From assembly GCA_035772735.1 (NCBI GenBank), contig JASDFA010000010.1, positions 122,398,501 to 122,462,500 on the forward strand: a stretch of 64,000 bases of DNA, in the 5' to 3' direction. The notes beneath the pieces are model-generated. The model did no database searches, was not told the origin of the DNA, and saw only the letters and a list, made by a program, of their open reading frames with translations. Source of the DNA: Datura wrightii. Taxonomy: Eukaryota > Streptophyta > Magnoliopsida > Solanales > Solanaceae. How positions within the stretch are numbered: position 1 is the first letter of the stretch; every line of letters starts with the position of its first letter. Positions 1 to 12,419 of this stretch are shown piece by piece. A program made the position numbers and the translations under genes.

Positions 1-2922
1 CAAACAAGTCAACCGGCGATCTGCATTTTCGCTCGTATAAAGCCTCAAAAGGCGCCATCTGAATAGCCGAGTGATAGCTATTATTATAAGCAAACTCAAT
101 TAGGGGCAAATGCTCATCCCAACTACCACCAAAATCTAGCACACACGCTCGTAGCATGTCCTCGAGCGTCTGAATAGTGCGCTCAGCCTGTCCATCTGTC
201 TAAGGGTGGAATGCTGTACTCAAATTAACCTGCGTTCCCAGACCTCTCTGAAACGACTGCCAAAATCTAGCTGTAAACTGTGCTCCTCTGTCTGAAATAA
301 TGGATACTAGTACTCCGTGCAACCTGACTATTTCTCAGATATACAACTCCGCATAATCTTTGGCCGAGAAGGTAGTTCTTACCGGTAGGAAATGAGCTGA
401 TTTTGTCAATCTGTCAACTATTACCCATATAGAGTCATGTTTGTGTCTGGTACGGGGTAATCCTGCTACAAAATCCATATTCATGGCTTCCCATTTCCAG
501 AGAGGCATGCCTATGTCCTGAGTCAAACCGCCTAGTTTCTGGTGTTTTGCTTTTTCCTGTTGGCAGTTAGGACACTGGGCTACAAATTCAGCAATTTCTC
601 TTTTCATTCCTGGCCACCAATAATTCTCATTGATATCATGGTACATTTTCGTCGCATCGGGGTGAAAAGAATAACTGGCGTAATGTACCTCGTTCATAAT
701 CTGCTGGCGGAGCCCTAAAATATCTGGAACACAGAGGCGACCTTTACATAACAACACTTCTTCCTTAGTTATCTGAAAATCTAGTGCTTTCCCCTGTTGG
801 ATTCTGTCTTTGAGCTGGATTAGGTCAGGATCCTTATACTGCCGTTCTTTCACTTCCACAACTAATGACGACACAACGGTGTTCTGAATTACCGCTCTGT
901 TGTCCTCTGTGTCTGCTATACGAACGACTAGGCTGGCTAATTGATGTATCTCCCTTACCAATTCCCACTGCTCGGGCTGCAAATACACCAAACTCCCCAT
1001 GGACTTTCGATTTAGAGCATCTGCTACAACATTGGCTTTTCCCGGGTGGTACAGAATATTCACGTCATAATCCTTTAACATCTCCAACAAGCGACGTTAT
1101 CGCAGATTCAACTCCCTCTGAGTGAAGATATACTGTAGGCTCTTATGATATATGAAAATATCTACATGGACGCCATACAAGTAATGTCTCCATATCTTTA
1201 AGGCGTGGATCACTACGGCTAATTCCAGGTCGTGGGTAGGGTAATTCATTTCGTGTTTCCTCAGCTGTCTGGAAGCATACGCAATCACCTTACCATGCTG
1301 CATCAACACGCAACCCAACCCAATTCCTGATGCGTCGCAATACACTGAATAACCTTCTGTACCTTCGGGCAATGCTAACACTGGAGCGGAGGTTAATTTG
1401 TCTTTTAACTCCAGGAAGCTCTGCTCGCATGCCTCTGTCCACTGAAACTTCGCTTCCTTCTATGTCAGTTTGGTCAGAGGTGCCGCTATAGTAGAGAATC
1501 CCTCAACAAATCTCCTGTAATATCCCGCTAACCCCAGAAAACTGCGAACTTCGGTCGTAGTTGTAGGCCTAGGCCATGATTTGACTGCCGCTATCTTCTG
1601 CGTGTCAACCTGTATACCAGCATCCAACACAATATGCCCTAACAAGGCTACCAAGTTAAGCCAGAATTCACACTTGAAAACTTAGCATATAACTGGCGGT
1701 CCCTGAGGATCTGGAGTACTGTACGTAAATGAGTCCGGTGATCTGCTTTAGAGCGAGAATACACCAGAATATCATCAATAAACACGATCACGAACAGGTC
1801 CAGGTATGGCCTGAAAATGCTATTCATCAGGTCCATGAATACTGCTGGGGCATTCGTTAACCCAAAGGACATAACTAGAAATTCAAAGTGTCCATATCGG
1901 GTCCTGAACGCCGTTTTGGGAACATCTCTTTCACGAACTCGAACCTGGTGATATCTGGACTGCAAGTCAATCTTGGAAAAGTATCTGGCCCCTTGTAGCT
2001 GATCAAACAAATCATCTATTCTGGGGAGCGGATACTTATTCTTTACTGTAACTTTGTTCAACTGCCGATAATCTATACACATACGGAGCGAGCCATCTTT
2101 CTTCCTCACAAATAGAACTGGCGCACCCCATGGTGAAGTACTCGGCCTGATGAAACCTTTATCTAGCAAATCTTTCAACTGCTCCTTCAACTCTCTGAGT
2201 TCTGCAGGAGCCATACGATAAGGAGGAATTGATATAGGCTGAGTGCCTGGTAATAAATCAATAGCGAAATCTATTTCCGTCTCTGGGGGAATACCAGGTA
2301 ACTCATCCGGAAACACATCAGGGAACTCGTTCACCACCGGAACAGATTGGGGTGTCGGAGATTCTACTCGGATATCCTGAACCCTGACCAAGTGGTAGAT
2401 ACATCCCTTAGTTATCAATTTCCTCGCCTGAAGGTAGGAAATAAACCTACCTTTTGGAGTAGCTGTGCTGCCTTTCCACTCTCGCATTGCCTCTCCTGGG
2501 AAGTGGAATCGGACTATCTTGGTCCAACATTCTACGTTAGCATAGCATGGCACCAACCAATCCATACCCATAATAACATCGAAATCAATCATTTCTAACT
2601 CTACCAGATCTACTGTAGTCTGGCGATCAGCAACCTCCACTATACACCCTCGGTAAATTCTACTAGCTATAATAGAGTCACCGATGGGCGTGGATACTGA
2701 AAAGGGCTGTTGCAATAATTCTGGTGCAATATTGAACTTTCGTGCCACAAATGGGGCAATATATGACAGAGTGGACCCTGAAACAATCAGTACATAAGCA
2801 GGGCATGAACAGATAGTCATCATACATGTCACTACATCTGGAGATGCCTCTGAATCCTGTCTCCCCGGTAATGCATAAGTACGGCTTGAACCCGTACCTG
2901 AATTGGAAGCTTCTGATCTACC
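1..2922 (-). pseudogene. pol: TK1 pol: protease, reverse transcriptase, RNase H, integrase (broken)
   Basis: The frame reads protease, RT, RNase H and integrase downward from about 2922. The protease site reads V-S-G-S-T where TK3 has D-P-G-S-T, so the catalytic Asp is gone. RT keeps the F-I-D-D active-site box near 1775-1790. A one-base loss near 1680, next to the K-F-S-K-C segment, shifts the frame. RNase H keeps Y-C-D-A-S but has lost a catalytic Asp (I-Y-H-K-S where TK3 has T-D-H-K-S). Integrase shows the zinc-binding C-P-N-C, the first catalytic Asp (M-D-F) and the S-D-R-G Asp. In-frame stops lie at 1460 (TAG), 1097 (TAA), 335 (TGA) and 200 (TAG); most look like one-base C-to-T changes. 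The C-terminal integrase and chromodomain are outside the window. Confidence 0.92.
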
Positions 2923-2925
2923 TCA

Positions 2926-4155
2926 GCCTCTGCCTACTGAACCTGAAGGCCCACGCCCTGCTGAGGCTACTGGGGCTCGTGGCCCTGTGGATCCCCTATC
3001 CTGACTGTCCCTACTCCCCTGACCTCTGGTCGGACAATCTCTCATCCGATGCCCCTCCAGTCCGCAAATATAAAACCCAGTGGAGCCATATCTACAAGTT
3101 TTGGTGTGTGGTCGATTACAGTAGGGGCAGGGTGAGGGTGCAAATCTGCTCTATTCTCCCCTTCTCTGCTGCGGGGACTCTACTGTTCTGGAACTGCCAC
3201 TGGGCTCTGACTGCCCTCGACGAGCAAATCTACCTCGCTGCTGCTGCTGCTGTGGAGGAGGTGGGGGTCTAGGGGGTCTACCTGATAGTCGTGGCCTGGG
3301 TCCTCTCTGAACTTCTCTTTGCATCTCGTCATATCTATCTCTGTGGCGCTGTTCCTGACTGGTCTGTCTACTACTCTGTTGCCGCTGTCTAAGACCCTCA
3401 ATGGTCTGAGCAAAGGCCTGCACTTGGGCAATACCCATATCTTCTCGTAACGTAGCCGTCATGCAAGCTTCAATATATTCCGGGTTCAGACCCATAATAA
3501 ATCTGTGAACTCTAGCTGGCATAGTATCAACAAATGCTGGAGCATAATGGGATAAGGAGTCAAACTGTAAAGCATACTCGTGTACGCTCCTCGCCCCCTG
3601 CTCCAGATGCAAAAACTGATCCATCCGGGCCTGCCGGATCTCTCGTGGCAAGTAATGGTCCAGGAAGGCCTCCGATAAGCTGGTCTAGGTCGGATGGGTA
3701 ACATCTCTCCCTCGGGACCTTTCCCAACTCTCGTACCATAGTACTGCTATGTCCCGCAACCGAAACACTGCCAACTCAATAGACTCTGAAGGGGTCACAT
3801 GCATAACCCGGAAAATTCTCTGCATCTGAACTAGAAAGTCCTGAGGGTCCTCTGCCTGATCTAACCCAGTGACCTGTGGAGGACCTAGTGCCAAAAATTC
3901 CCTGACCCTGGAACTACCTGACCCACCTGAAGGCTCTGCTGCTACAGGTGGCACCGACTGGCGCTGTGTGGCCATCATTTGTGCCAACATAACAACAGCG
4001 CTACGAACCTCCTGATCTGATGGCGAAGGCACAGGAGCTATCGGGGGCGGTGTAGTGCCCAACGGCTCCTGATGTAAGGGGGACTGTTGAGAAGGTTGTG
4101 ATGAAGCCTCTATATCGCCCTCAGATCGGGCTGACTCTGAGTGAAGCTGAGGCAT
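2926..4155 (-). pseudogene. gag: TK1 gag (broken)
   Basis: Gag is in the same frame as the upper part of pol, with no shift between them. The methionine codon at 4155 is probably not the ancestral start. In TK3 the protein begins 23 residues earlier at an ATG, which is mutated here. The capsid-like region carries a TAG at 3685 where TK3 has Trp, a TAG at 3151 after an R-R-G-E stretch, and a TGA at 2923. The proline- and glutamine-rich linker lies around 3240-3300. The nucleocapsid zinc knuckle just after the 3151 stop has lost its first Cys (F-Y-I-C-G for C-Y-I-C-G), so RNA binding by this knuckle should fail. Confidence 0.88.
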
Positions 4156-4423
4156 CCTGCTGGTGCCTTCTCCTGCTACTGTGTCTAATCTCCTACCTGT
4201 GGCAGGGTGTCGCAGATCTGCTTTTCTTATCTGTAGACAAAGGATATGATAAGTTTTAGGAACTTGACCCTATGTTGTACTGTGCTATGGCACGACTGAA
4301 TATGAAAGAAGAGTAACCATCCTATCATGCCTTGCAGCCTCCTGCCTATAGTATGTGGTGCACAACACATCTATAGACAAGACTCTACTTAGCACGGCTT
4401 GCAGACTCCCTGGGACACCACCT

Positions 4424-4435
4424 GCTCTGATACTA
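4424..4435 (-). other. TK1 primer-binding site, initiator tRNA-Met type
   Basis: On the minus strand the sequence directly inside the LTR reads TAGTATCAGAGC, one mismatch from TGGTATCAGAGC, the complement of the 3' end of plant initiator tRNA-Met. It lies four bases inside the LTR end at 4440. Confidence 0.85.
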
Positions 4436-4439
4436 AGTT

Positions 4440-7022
4440 TTTCACGCCCCGCCTTTGGGGGGGGGTATGACTGGCACCTGGTGCCCTACTAGGACCTGAA
4501 CTGCTAGACTACTGAGCCTAAGCACATCTGATACCTGGTTGGCTCTAACTCAGATTCAGGGAATCAACGGGCTATATAACGGTTGTAAATACAGCCTCCG
4601 GCCGACTGGCCCTGTAGTCACCTGTACTATAACGACAGCTAACCAGAATCATATCAATATAAGGGAGCCTATGCGGGCCGACAAGGCCACCATGCTGTCT
4701 AGTTACCTGTGACTCAACAATAGAATACTGAATAACTACGTGACCGGCAAGGTCACCACTACTGACTGGATAAGGCCTCACACGACCAACATAAACTGAA
4801 ATGCTAAACAACTATAACAAACTGTACGGCCTCACACGACCGGCTCAACTGACCACAGGGAAATATATACAGACTGCAAGCCTCTAGGAGTACTGATAAG
4901 ATGGTCGGGATAGGGCCCCGACCTACCCGTACTGTACAACGAAAGGAAATGATATAAGCCTCTAAAATATCAAGCTCCGAATGACAGGAGCTGATGACTC
5001 CGCGCTGACTAGGATCACGAGGGATCGCCTCCTCGTCTACGAGTACCTGTAGGCAAGTAATGCAGCGCCCCACCGGGCATCAGTACCACTGGTACCGAGT
5101 ATGCAAAGCAACTGAAATAATACAACTGAATACAGATAACATAACTAACAAGTCTTTGAGCAGAAGATAACTGAATCTGAAGAGCTGATAGGAACTAGAT
5201 CAAACCTTTCTGCATTGATAGGCAGGAGCGTGTCTGTAGTCACGGCGGCCTGCTGTCTATTAACTAATATATATAAAGCACGTAAATACATATACATTTA
5301 GCAAGCAAGAGCCAATACCAACCCCCATAAGCCGAATGGCGCCAAACAAGCAAACAATCTATATACCCCTACCCGGGTCAAAACCAGCCAAAAATAAGTC
5401 ACTCCACTCATCTGCTCACTCGGAGCTCCTCTACCGGCCCCCTGGGTCTTCGGCTTGGGCCTTGGCCTCTGATATAAGTAACCGTGTCTGAGTCCGGGGG
5501 ACTCCTGTACTGCATCTGTAACAGATAGGGTCTGTTTCCCTGGACACAACTCAACAGGGCTATCTGAAACAGGAACTGTATCTATTCCCTGGACACAACT
5601 CAACAGGGAATGTCTGTACTAGACAGTACCCTAGACACTGCTCAACAGGTCTGTCTGTACTGTAGTGCTGATCGGACTGATATGGGGAAAGCTTCATCCC
5701 ATCTTCGTCCAAGCTGGGGACGGCATGCCACTCTTTGGAGCGACGTAAACCCACCCGCTTAGTGGGCGACACAATTACCAACCTAGGGGCGGCGAGGACG
5801 CTCAATAAGGTGCCCTCACGCCACATCAAGTCTCAACAAACAAATAGCACATACAAATAGCAAGCATGTATAACTGAAAAAGACTATCTGAAATATGATT
5901 TCTTATTATAATCTCTTTCTGTATTATACTGATTCTTTACTGATTACACTGATTTTGAAATCTTTATTTAACTGTTTGGCTAATCTGTAGTCGGGATACT
6001 ATCAATCTAAATGGCTAATCTGTAGCCAGAAAACTATCTGTCTATCTGATTTTACTTTACTAACTTTATTCCAAAAATCTATATCATTTTATTCTACAAC
6101 ACGCTTGCTAATCATACAATAGGCAATATTGAATCTGGAATGCTAACTCGCCCTTTGGCGCATGCTTTACTAACTTTCGGATTGAATACGATACGGCAAC
6201 ACAACTCAGAATCTATTAGACTTACCTAATTGTCAACATTCAACTACGAGGGTTTCAAATACGGAGTTTACTATGATTTATATGACTAAAACCTCTAACT
6301 TGCCGAGGAGACTACTTCACATACCTTAACCTCGAGTTATCCGACTGTCGGACGAGGCTCGGCCAGTATTCCAGCTATTCTTCCCAACTGCATTCATATA
6401 CACGTTAATTAGTGTTAAATACAACTTTATTCTGAAGGACGACGTCACTTTCGATATAATTATAGCCTAAACTTAGGCTTATTGAAAGACGGTCGAAAAC
6501 TTGCTATTTTTCAAAAGTCCAGAAGGGAGAAGTATTCACTTTACAGCTAGAAGCACATAGACACTAGTTTGGAGCAATTGTACTTACCTTAGTCCGGTAG
6601 CTCGATGATTTGTCGGCCGTATTTCGCGAAACTAAATCCGTAGGAATGCTACCTGCTGCTAAATACCTTGGTACCTGAGGTTAATTTGAGTTTAGACTAC
6701 ATATCTTCACCTTCTTCGTCTCTCTCTGTTTGCTGCTAGTTCTCTAGATATTATAATGATTTAAATAAAAATAAACTGAAGTGGAGCTTTATATACTTGG
6801 GCCTGGACAGGCCCAACGTGTCACGGAGCCAACGCGGAGGCTCCACCTCCGTGACACGTTGCCATCGCGGAGGGGCTCTGCCCCGGCTTCTTCCGCGATG
6901 GTTCGACAGGTTTTACATCCGATCTTCTCCCGGGCCTTTTTCTAGCATGTATGGCTTTCAAATATGCTTAACCAACGCGCGAATAGGCCATCTAGGTGCC
7001 GGGAATCTTTCGGGGTATAACA
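4440..7022 (-). repeat. TK1 5' LTR
   Basis: The LTR matches the right LTR of TK3 end to end and has the same length. The outer end on the minus strand is TGTTATACCC; the inner end reads GGCGTGAAA where TK3 has GTGTGACA, so the terminal CA is mutated. A minus-strand TATA box (TATATAAA, 6788-6795) lies downstream of a GC-rich array at 6813-6905. Confidence 0.9.
6788..6905 (-). promoter_or_regulatory. TK1 LTR promoter: TATA box plus class-i GC-rich array
   Basis: Minus-strand TATATAAA at 6788-6795 is preceded at 6813-6905 by inverted copies of the word CGTGTCACGGAGG/CCTCCGTGACACG alternating with CGCGATGG/CCATCGCGG. The words can fold into nested hairpins. The same words lie upstream of the TATA box in TK3, AT1 and AT3. 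Confidence 0.6.
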
Positions 7023-7750
7023 CCACGTCTAAGTCTCCTCAATTTCGTTGCTAATCAATTCTAATCACTCCTAATTATCCCTCTATAATGAAAATATAAC
7101 ATAAAACATATTTATATAGACATAAAAATGTTTTTCCTGGGCTAACATGGTGTTTCCATAACTGAAGCCGCTTGCAACACAACTTGTCCAACAACCCATA
7201 GCAGGTATGCACGGGACGTACCTGCTTCCCGTTGGCCATCGGCTAGCTGAAATTTGGCTAAGTGTTAGACCTTGGTACGACTCCTACATGCTTCCTACGA
7301 TTCGTAATGAGCTTCCATGGCTTGACTCTGAGTCTTTGAAATTTTTCTGAAGTTCATCACGAGTGGTTTGGTATGACTCGTACTGTCTATCCGTAGTAGG
7401 AGTTAGCCTCTTGTGCAAATTTTCTAAATCTTCCCATGACTTCTTCACTACGGCCCATACAAGCTTTGTACGACTCGTACTGATAGTCATAGGATACACC
7501 TTTTCATCCTTAGCCTTCTAAAACTTATTATGATCAGTAGTATGACTCGTAGCACCTTCCCACGGCTCGTACTGAGGACTATGAGTTAAGCCTATTTTCT
7601 GCACTTTCAGGCTATCTTTTGCATATTTTTGCTCAAACACCTATTTTTCCTGAAACCAAAGAAAAAGGGCCTTATATCCATACAAATATACCTAAGTCCA
7701 TGCTATTTTCTTAGTTTTGAGCATCAATAGTGCTGTGAACTCATAGAACA
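7023..7750 (-). repeat. AT4: LTR of the AT2 family, truncated by TK1
   Basis: Diverged relative of the 35880-36706 part of the AT2 LTRs: a TATA-like stretch near 7100, then Cys-free, non-coding sequence with repeats of the word TACGACTCGTA (for example around 7470), then the same end with AACA at 7747-7750. The orientation is minus, so 7750 is the outer LTR end. It is either a solo LTR or the 5' LTR of an element continuing left beyond TK1. TK1 cuts it at 7022. Confidence 0.7.
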
Positions 7751-7879
7751 TTATATAGCAGTTTGTTTTATTGATTTTGAGTAACTAGTAGGCACCAAAG
7801 GTGCTTATGCCCTACCAGGTCAGCCTAGATTCCAGTATGACATTAGGTGTCAGCTATGCCTCCCAAGGTGGGCGTGACA
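7751..7879 (+). repeat. TK4 5' LTR, 3' stump
   Basis: Matches 12990-13101 base for base over most of its length, including the AGGTGCxTATGCCC segment and the terminal GGGCGTGACA. It also resembles the inner end of the TK1 and TK3 LTRs in opposite orientation. The rest of this LTR was removed or displaced when AT4 inserted at 7750/7751. Confidence 0.8.
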
Positions 7880-7883
7880 AACA

Positions 7884-7895
7884 TGGTATCAGAGT
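7884..7895 (+). other. TK4 primer-binding site, initiator tRNA-Met type
   Basis: TGGTATCAGAGT, eleven of twelve bases complementary to the 3' end of initiator tRNA-Met, four bases after the LTR end. Confidence 0.85.
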
Positions 7896-9339
7896 AGGTC
7901 GTTTCCCAGGGAGTCTGCAAGCCATGTCTAGTAGATTCTTGCTTATAAATGTGTTGTGCACCACATTTTATAAGCAGGAGGCTACGAGGCATGATAGTAT
8001 GGTTACCCTCCTTCTTCTCAGATCGTGCTATAGAGTCTAGTGGTGTAGGATGAGTCCCTAAGCCTTCATTGTTATGTTTGTGTAGAGTAATGTTGATATG
8101 GGATAGACTTCAGTCAGCTGCAAGTCAGCTACAACAGCAGGAGAGGGAACCAGTGAGGGGCCACAGTTGGGAGACAATCAGCGTGAAGGTGGAAGTAGAT
8201 GTTTTTTTTAAGGAACCTCATAAGGTAATAGATATGCCAGCACCGTCCCCAACTCTTTTTATAGCCTTAAAGTAGAAGGTTAGGAGTATAGTATATATAT
8301 GAGTTGACTCAATTAGTCGACATTTAGAATTAGCCAGGGGAAACAGTTAATGTTGGACTACTTGGAAATACACGAAGGATTGTGCGAAATTTGTACCTCC
8401 AGCCTTTAGAGTTGTTGAATTTTGTGCCCTAACCATGTTATACCATGATAGGGTTACTTCCCACTTCCCAATTTATTATTTCAGTACAACAAAAAGTGTA
8501 GGTAGCAATGTCATGTTGCCCAGAATAAAGGGTAAAGGAGCGCTAGAATTGTTGACTCTGAGAAGGATTAGAAAATGTTTAAGACCCCTTGTGTTTACAA
8601 AGTTACCTAGACCCTCCTGATAATAAATTAGAAGGGTGGTTAATATTGCTAGTAGCAACCAAGTATGTGTGAGAATCTGTAAGCAACGGACTCCCATCAA
8701 TAGTAAAGTTTAGGCCAAAAATAGGCTGATTCCGTCGCAGTGAGTTAATGACGGTAGAACATACCTGCAGAATGATATCCATGGCCCTAGTTTGTTATGC
8801 CGAAGGATAGAGAGACTATATGAATAAAATTGGCCGAGTATGGGTCAGAATGACACAGGTAGGTAAATTTGGCCACTAATATCCTTGCCAAAATGGTGCA
8901 TAGAGCACGAACCCCAGATCTCAGCCTATAGAAGTAAGGGGAAGGCACGAGTATCTAACTGAGGAGCAAAACATAATCACGTCCACATTGTAGTAGGTTG
9001 ACAGAGCATGGGACCACCGTTGAGTGTTGAGAAATAAGTATCGGGCTAGTGTTTAAGGGATAGTGAAGTTATAACCTAGAATGCCGCAATATCACCACCA
9101 GTTGTGGAGGTAAAGGGGTAACGACATGGAGACTCTAACCTAGTACAGTTCAGAGACAAGCACCAGCAGGGAGTCATCAACCTTTGAGGTAATAAGGTGT
9201 GGAGTCGTGAGACCCAGAGTTTGACTCTGCATTCCAAAGATGGAAGGACCTCATTAGTAGACTATAGCAAAGGTGCACCATGTCCGTTTCTCCCTCCACC
9301 TAGTGTTTAACAAAAATGCATCAGGTTGTAAAGAGAGAC
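7896..9339 (+). other. TK4 internal region, unreadable gag-pol remains
   Basis: No long open frame and no clear gag or RT motif. Near 9150 a weak match to the segment before the integrase zinc domain (L-R-D-K-x-Q-Q-G) is visible. I assume the rest is deleted or mutated beyond recognition. Confidence 0.45.
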
Positions 9340-10200
9340 CTACTGATGGCATGGGAAGAGGGAAGATATTGTTTAGTCATAGGAAAGAGCTCCAATGACC
9401 AGCCAGGAAAGGCTAGGCAGTATGAACCGGGTAGGCTAATTCAGGGGATAGCCGCACCTGCATGGAAGTGGAGAATAGTCAGAACGAATAAAGCTACAAG
9501 GTTGCTCTGTTTTGGGTGTAAATTTAGCCTTATTAAGTCCTTGTCGAACATCTAGTGAGGTCAACTCATTCTTGCCAGTTATAATTACGTTTCAATTAAA
9601 GATTGCACTGAGTTGAATGCTAAAGAAACAATCCGGCTACATGATGCCCTAGTGTTTATCAATTTTGGCAGAAAGGCACAACTCACCGTTAGGTGTTGGA
9701 AAGGGTGTTAGGTCAAATTAGGGGACAGATTAACTTGAGTATAGCTTCTCATCCCCAGACAAATGACTAGGCAGAGCACTAGATTCACATGCCTAGAGAT
9801 CTGTTATGGGTGGAAATACAGGCCCCTATATGATGACTTGAAGCGGGTAATTTGGTAGTAGTTGGATAGGGCATACTAATACATCAGCCAAATGAAGGAA
9901 GTTCATCTTATTGGGAAAGATGTACTGGCAACCCAGGGCCATTGGGAGTCTTACTCTAACGTATGACATAGGGAATTAAGGATTAAAGCAGCGAATGGGC
10001 ATTCTTGAGAACCTCTTATGAGATCTGATAAGAAGGGCAAGCCCAGCCCTAGATTCATTAGGCCTTACCGGACCCTTCGGAAGATCAGCCAAGTGGCCTA
10101 TGAGGAGAAGTTACCTTTGGGGCGAGGATCTGTTCATCAAGACTACACAAGTGCGTAGAAGACCTTGTCTCGGATTGATTCAATTGAGGATGTTTAAGGT
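9340..10200 (+). pseudogene. pol: TK4 integrase remnant
   Basis: Several collinear integrase fragments can be read across frames. An A-W-K-W-type stretch lies before the first catalytic Asp (about 9455-9475). A G-T-Q-I-N-L-S-x-A-S-H-P-Q-T match lies at about 9720-9770 (the segment just before the catalytic Glu). A K-x-K-P-S-P-R-F-I-R-P-Y stretch lies at about 10030-10070, followed by V-A-Y-E and V-H-Q-D as in the C-terminal integrase of TK3. Frames change repeatedly and stops are frequent, so this is an old pseudogene. No chromodomain could be read. Confidence 0.75.
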
Positions 10201-12419
10201 ACAGAAGCACTGTTCCACAGAGGGACTCTAATAGTTACAGGGCCATCTTGAGAACCAAATTTGTAGCTCATTAGGGTATCATGGGGGGATAGAAATATAG
10301 AAGCAATGAATTAAAAAACTACAAATGATGCAACTATGACGATGATTATATAGACTCATACAATTTAAGTTAAAGCTAGATTGTTTCAGATGTTATACAG
10401 TTGATTTTGGTTACCGTTATTATCAATTGTTTACATATAAGTGACAGACCTATGTTTCAGTTACAAGTAGCATCCTATGAGACATCTGTGGTGTACTTTT
10501 CTACGGTTCAGGTTCTCCGGATAGTGCACAATATAGAGAAGACTCTGCTGAAACTTTTCTAAGTATTAGTCAAACTAGCTTTAGGTGGAGAACTGTTAAT
10601 AAATGAAAGTCGGCATTCGAGGTATCTTAAGGCTTATCCCTTTGGCAAGTTATTCTCATTGTATTATGATACGACCTATGTTTTTGAATGTAGAGAGTGA
10701 TCCTATATGTTATAACTAGTTGTTGTTAGTAGATAAGGATTATACATGTTTTGATAAGTTGTTGTCAAGAGATTATGATTATATAATTTGTGGTTAGCTG
10801 CTAAGTATTTTTTAGAGTATGTTATAGTATCCCTCGTGGGGAAAGAATATGCTAAGTGTGACTCACACAAGGAGCGTCATCAAAACTCCTCTGTTCTTTT
10901 GTTCACTATATTAGTAGAATTCTGGTGTTTTGCTGCCATGCCAAGGCCTTAGAAGTTTAGGGTTAGCTATTGGGTCTGAGTTGGTAAATTGGACAGCATA
11001 GGGCACATCCAGATGATATAATTATCAGTTGGGCACCTGTATGGTCAGTAAAGCTTGCCCAGAGGCCATTGGCATACCTTGACGCCTCCAATGCCAGATT
11101 TGAATAGGATGGTCTTACCCTAGAGTCAGCGGCACCAGGAGTGCCTAGTGGTCGAGTGACAGCCTGCCTATAGTTAGGCACTGCCAGTGACTATTAGTTG
11201 TAGTCGACCTAGTGTCTTTCATATAGGTCGCCCAGGAACTCAGCCTAATGGCATAACTCAGATAGACCCATGAGTACCCCAAGTAGGGAACCTCGTCAAC
11301 AGTCGGATGCAGGGCAATTGCCCCAATTTGCTCTTATAAATACTCAGGAATAGGTTGCTGCAAATGGCTAGGTCTAGGTAAACTTGCCTACAAGGTTAGG
11401 GATCACCAGAGAAGATACATGAAATCTGAACAGACCAAGTTGAGATCTAAGGGTCTAGAACTATAGTAGTACAATATTACCTTTAGGCTGTGAATCCTAG
11501 GAAACTGCCTAGGGAAGGTTAGGGGCCTATTGCTCAGGAGCATGTCTAATTAAGTAGCAGACCCACAGTTACCCTAAACGAAGAAACTAAATAGCTGGTC
11601 ATCCGCGACCTCATGGTTCGCTTACGAGCTATAACTCTCTTAGCATAAAACTTAGAGTATCGTTAGGACACTTCAGATCTCGCCTTATCCTGTCTAGACC
11701 ATTAGAGATTATGAACAGTTCCAATATTCTCAGATCAGGTATAGGCACATGAGGTATGCTTGTTAGCAGCTATGCAGACTATTCTAGGGGCGAGTAGCAG
11801 TCGCATTAGGCCTTAAGAGATAGATATGCCTTCTGAGTGGCTAGGTGAGACTAAGATGCAGTATATCGGTTGGGATTGACCCCACCTAGGATAGCCTTCT
11901 GTTGTCCAACCTCAGGGTTACTAGCTGTGTAATTGCTTTCGAGGTTATATAGATCGCTGCAAGGAGCTATATGTTGTCCCAAGGGACTATGCTGAGGCCT
12001 AAGGTCCACTTACAGTCCATTCCGTGGCTGGAATTTTATATTTATACTGTATTGGCATCAATGACCCTCGTCAAGCCTAGTGCCCAAGGTGTAGTTATAA
12101 GAGTCCAACGAACTCAGACACAGCTACAGGAGAGGAGCGATCTCAGTTGCAGACCCAAGGGACTGGTAGGATGGCTATGGTTACCTGTAAACCCATATTG
12201 ACCATATTAACGGTATATAGATTGGAGTGTGCTCGTCAAGGCTTATGGGGGCCCCTGGCGGGTTATTCTATGTTGTTTGTACCTTCAAGTCTTATGGGGA
12301 CCAGCTTAGGTTCTTGTTTGTATTCTTGCCTACTAGTTATAACTTATGAGTGTATGGTTGTATAGTCTTAGTTCATATACGTGTAGTGTTTTGTTAGCTG
12401 CAGGTTAAGGATAAGGAAG
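10201..12419. other. TK4 internal or 3' region, no gene seen
   Basis: Diffuse repeat-derived DNA. No open frame above about 75 codons matches anything I know. A Cys-poor, knuckle-like stretch near 11920-11970 could be a gag relic of another insertion. The start of the TK4 3' LTR is somewhere in the last few hundred bases and could not be fixed. Confidence 0.4.

Larger units (their letters stand above)
1..7022 (-). mobile_element. TK1: Tekay-type Ty3/Gypsy retrotransposon, truncated by window edge
   Basis: Minus-strand element with its 5' LTR at the right (4440-7022), an initiator-Met primer site and a Gag-Pol reading frame running off the left edge inside integrase. It is a close relative of TK3: same domain order, and the LTR has the same length, 2583 bp. 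It is inserted in AT4; the five bases after its outer end are CCACG, but the partner duplication lies outside the window. It is clearly more decayed than TK3, with at least seven in-frame stops, one frameshift and lost catalytic residues, so it cannot make its own proteins. Confidence 0.93.

Noticed and set aside
2347..3272. Plus-strand open frames opposite TK1 gag-pol, and the same opposite TK3 and TK2
   Set aside because: Shadows of the minus-strand polyprotein; no own motifs.
10963..12365. Possible small genes between TK4 integrase and its 3' LTR
   Set aside because: Short frames only, no conserved motif, and the context is decayed repeat.
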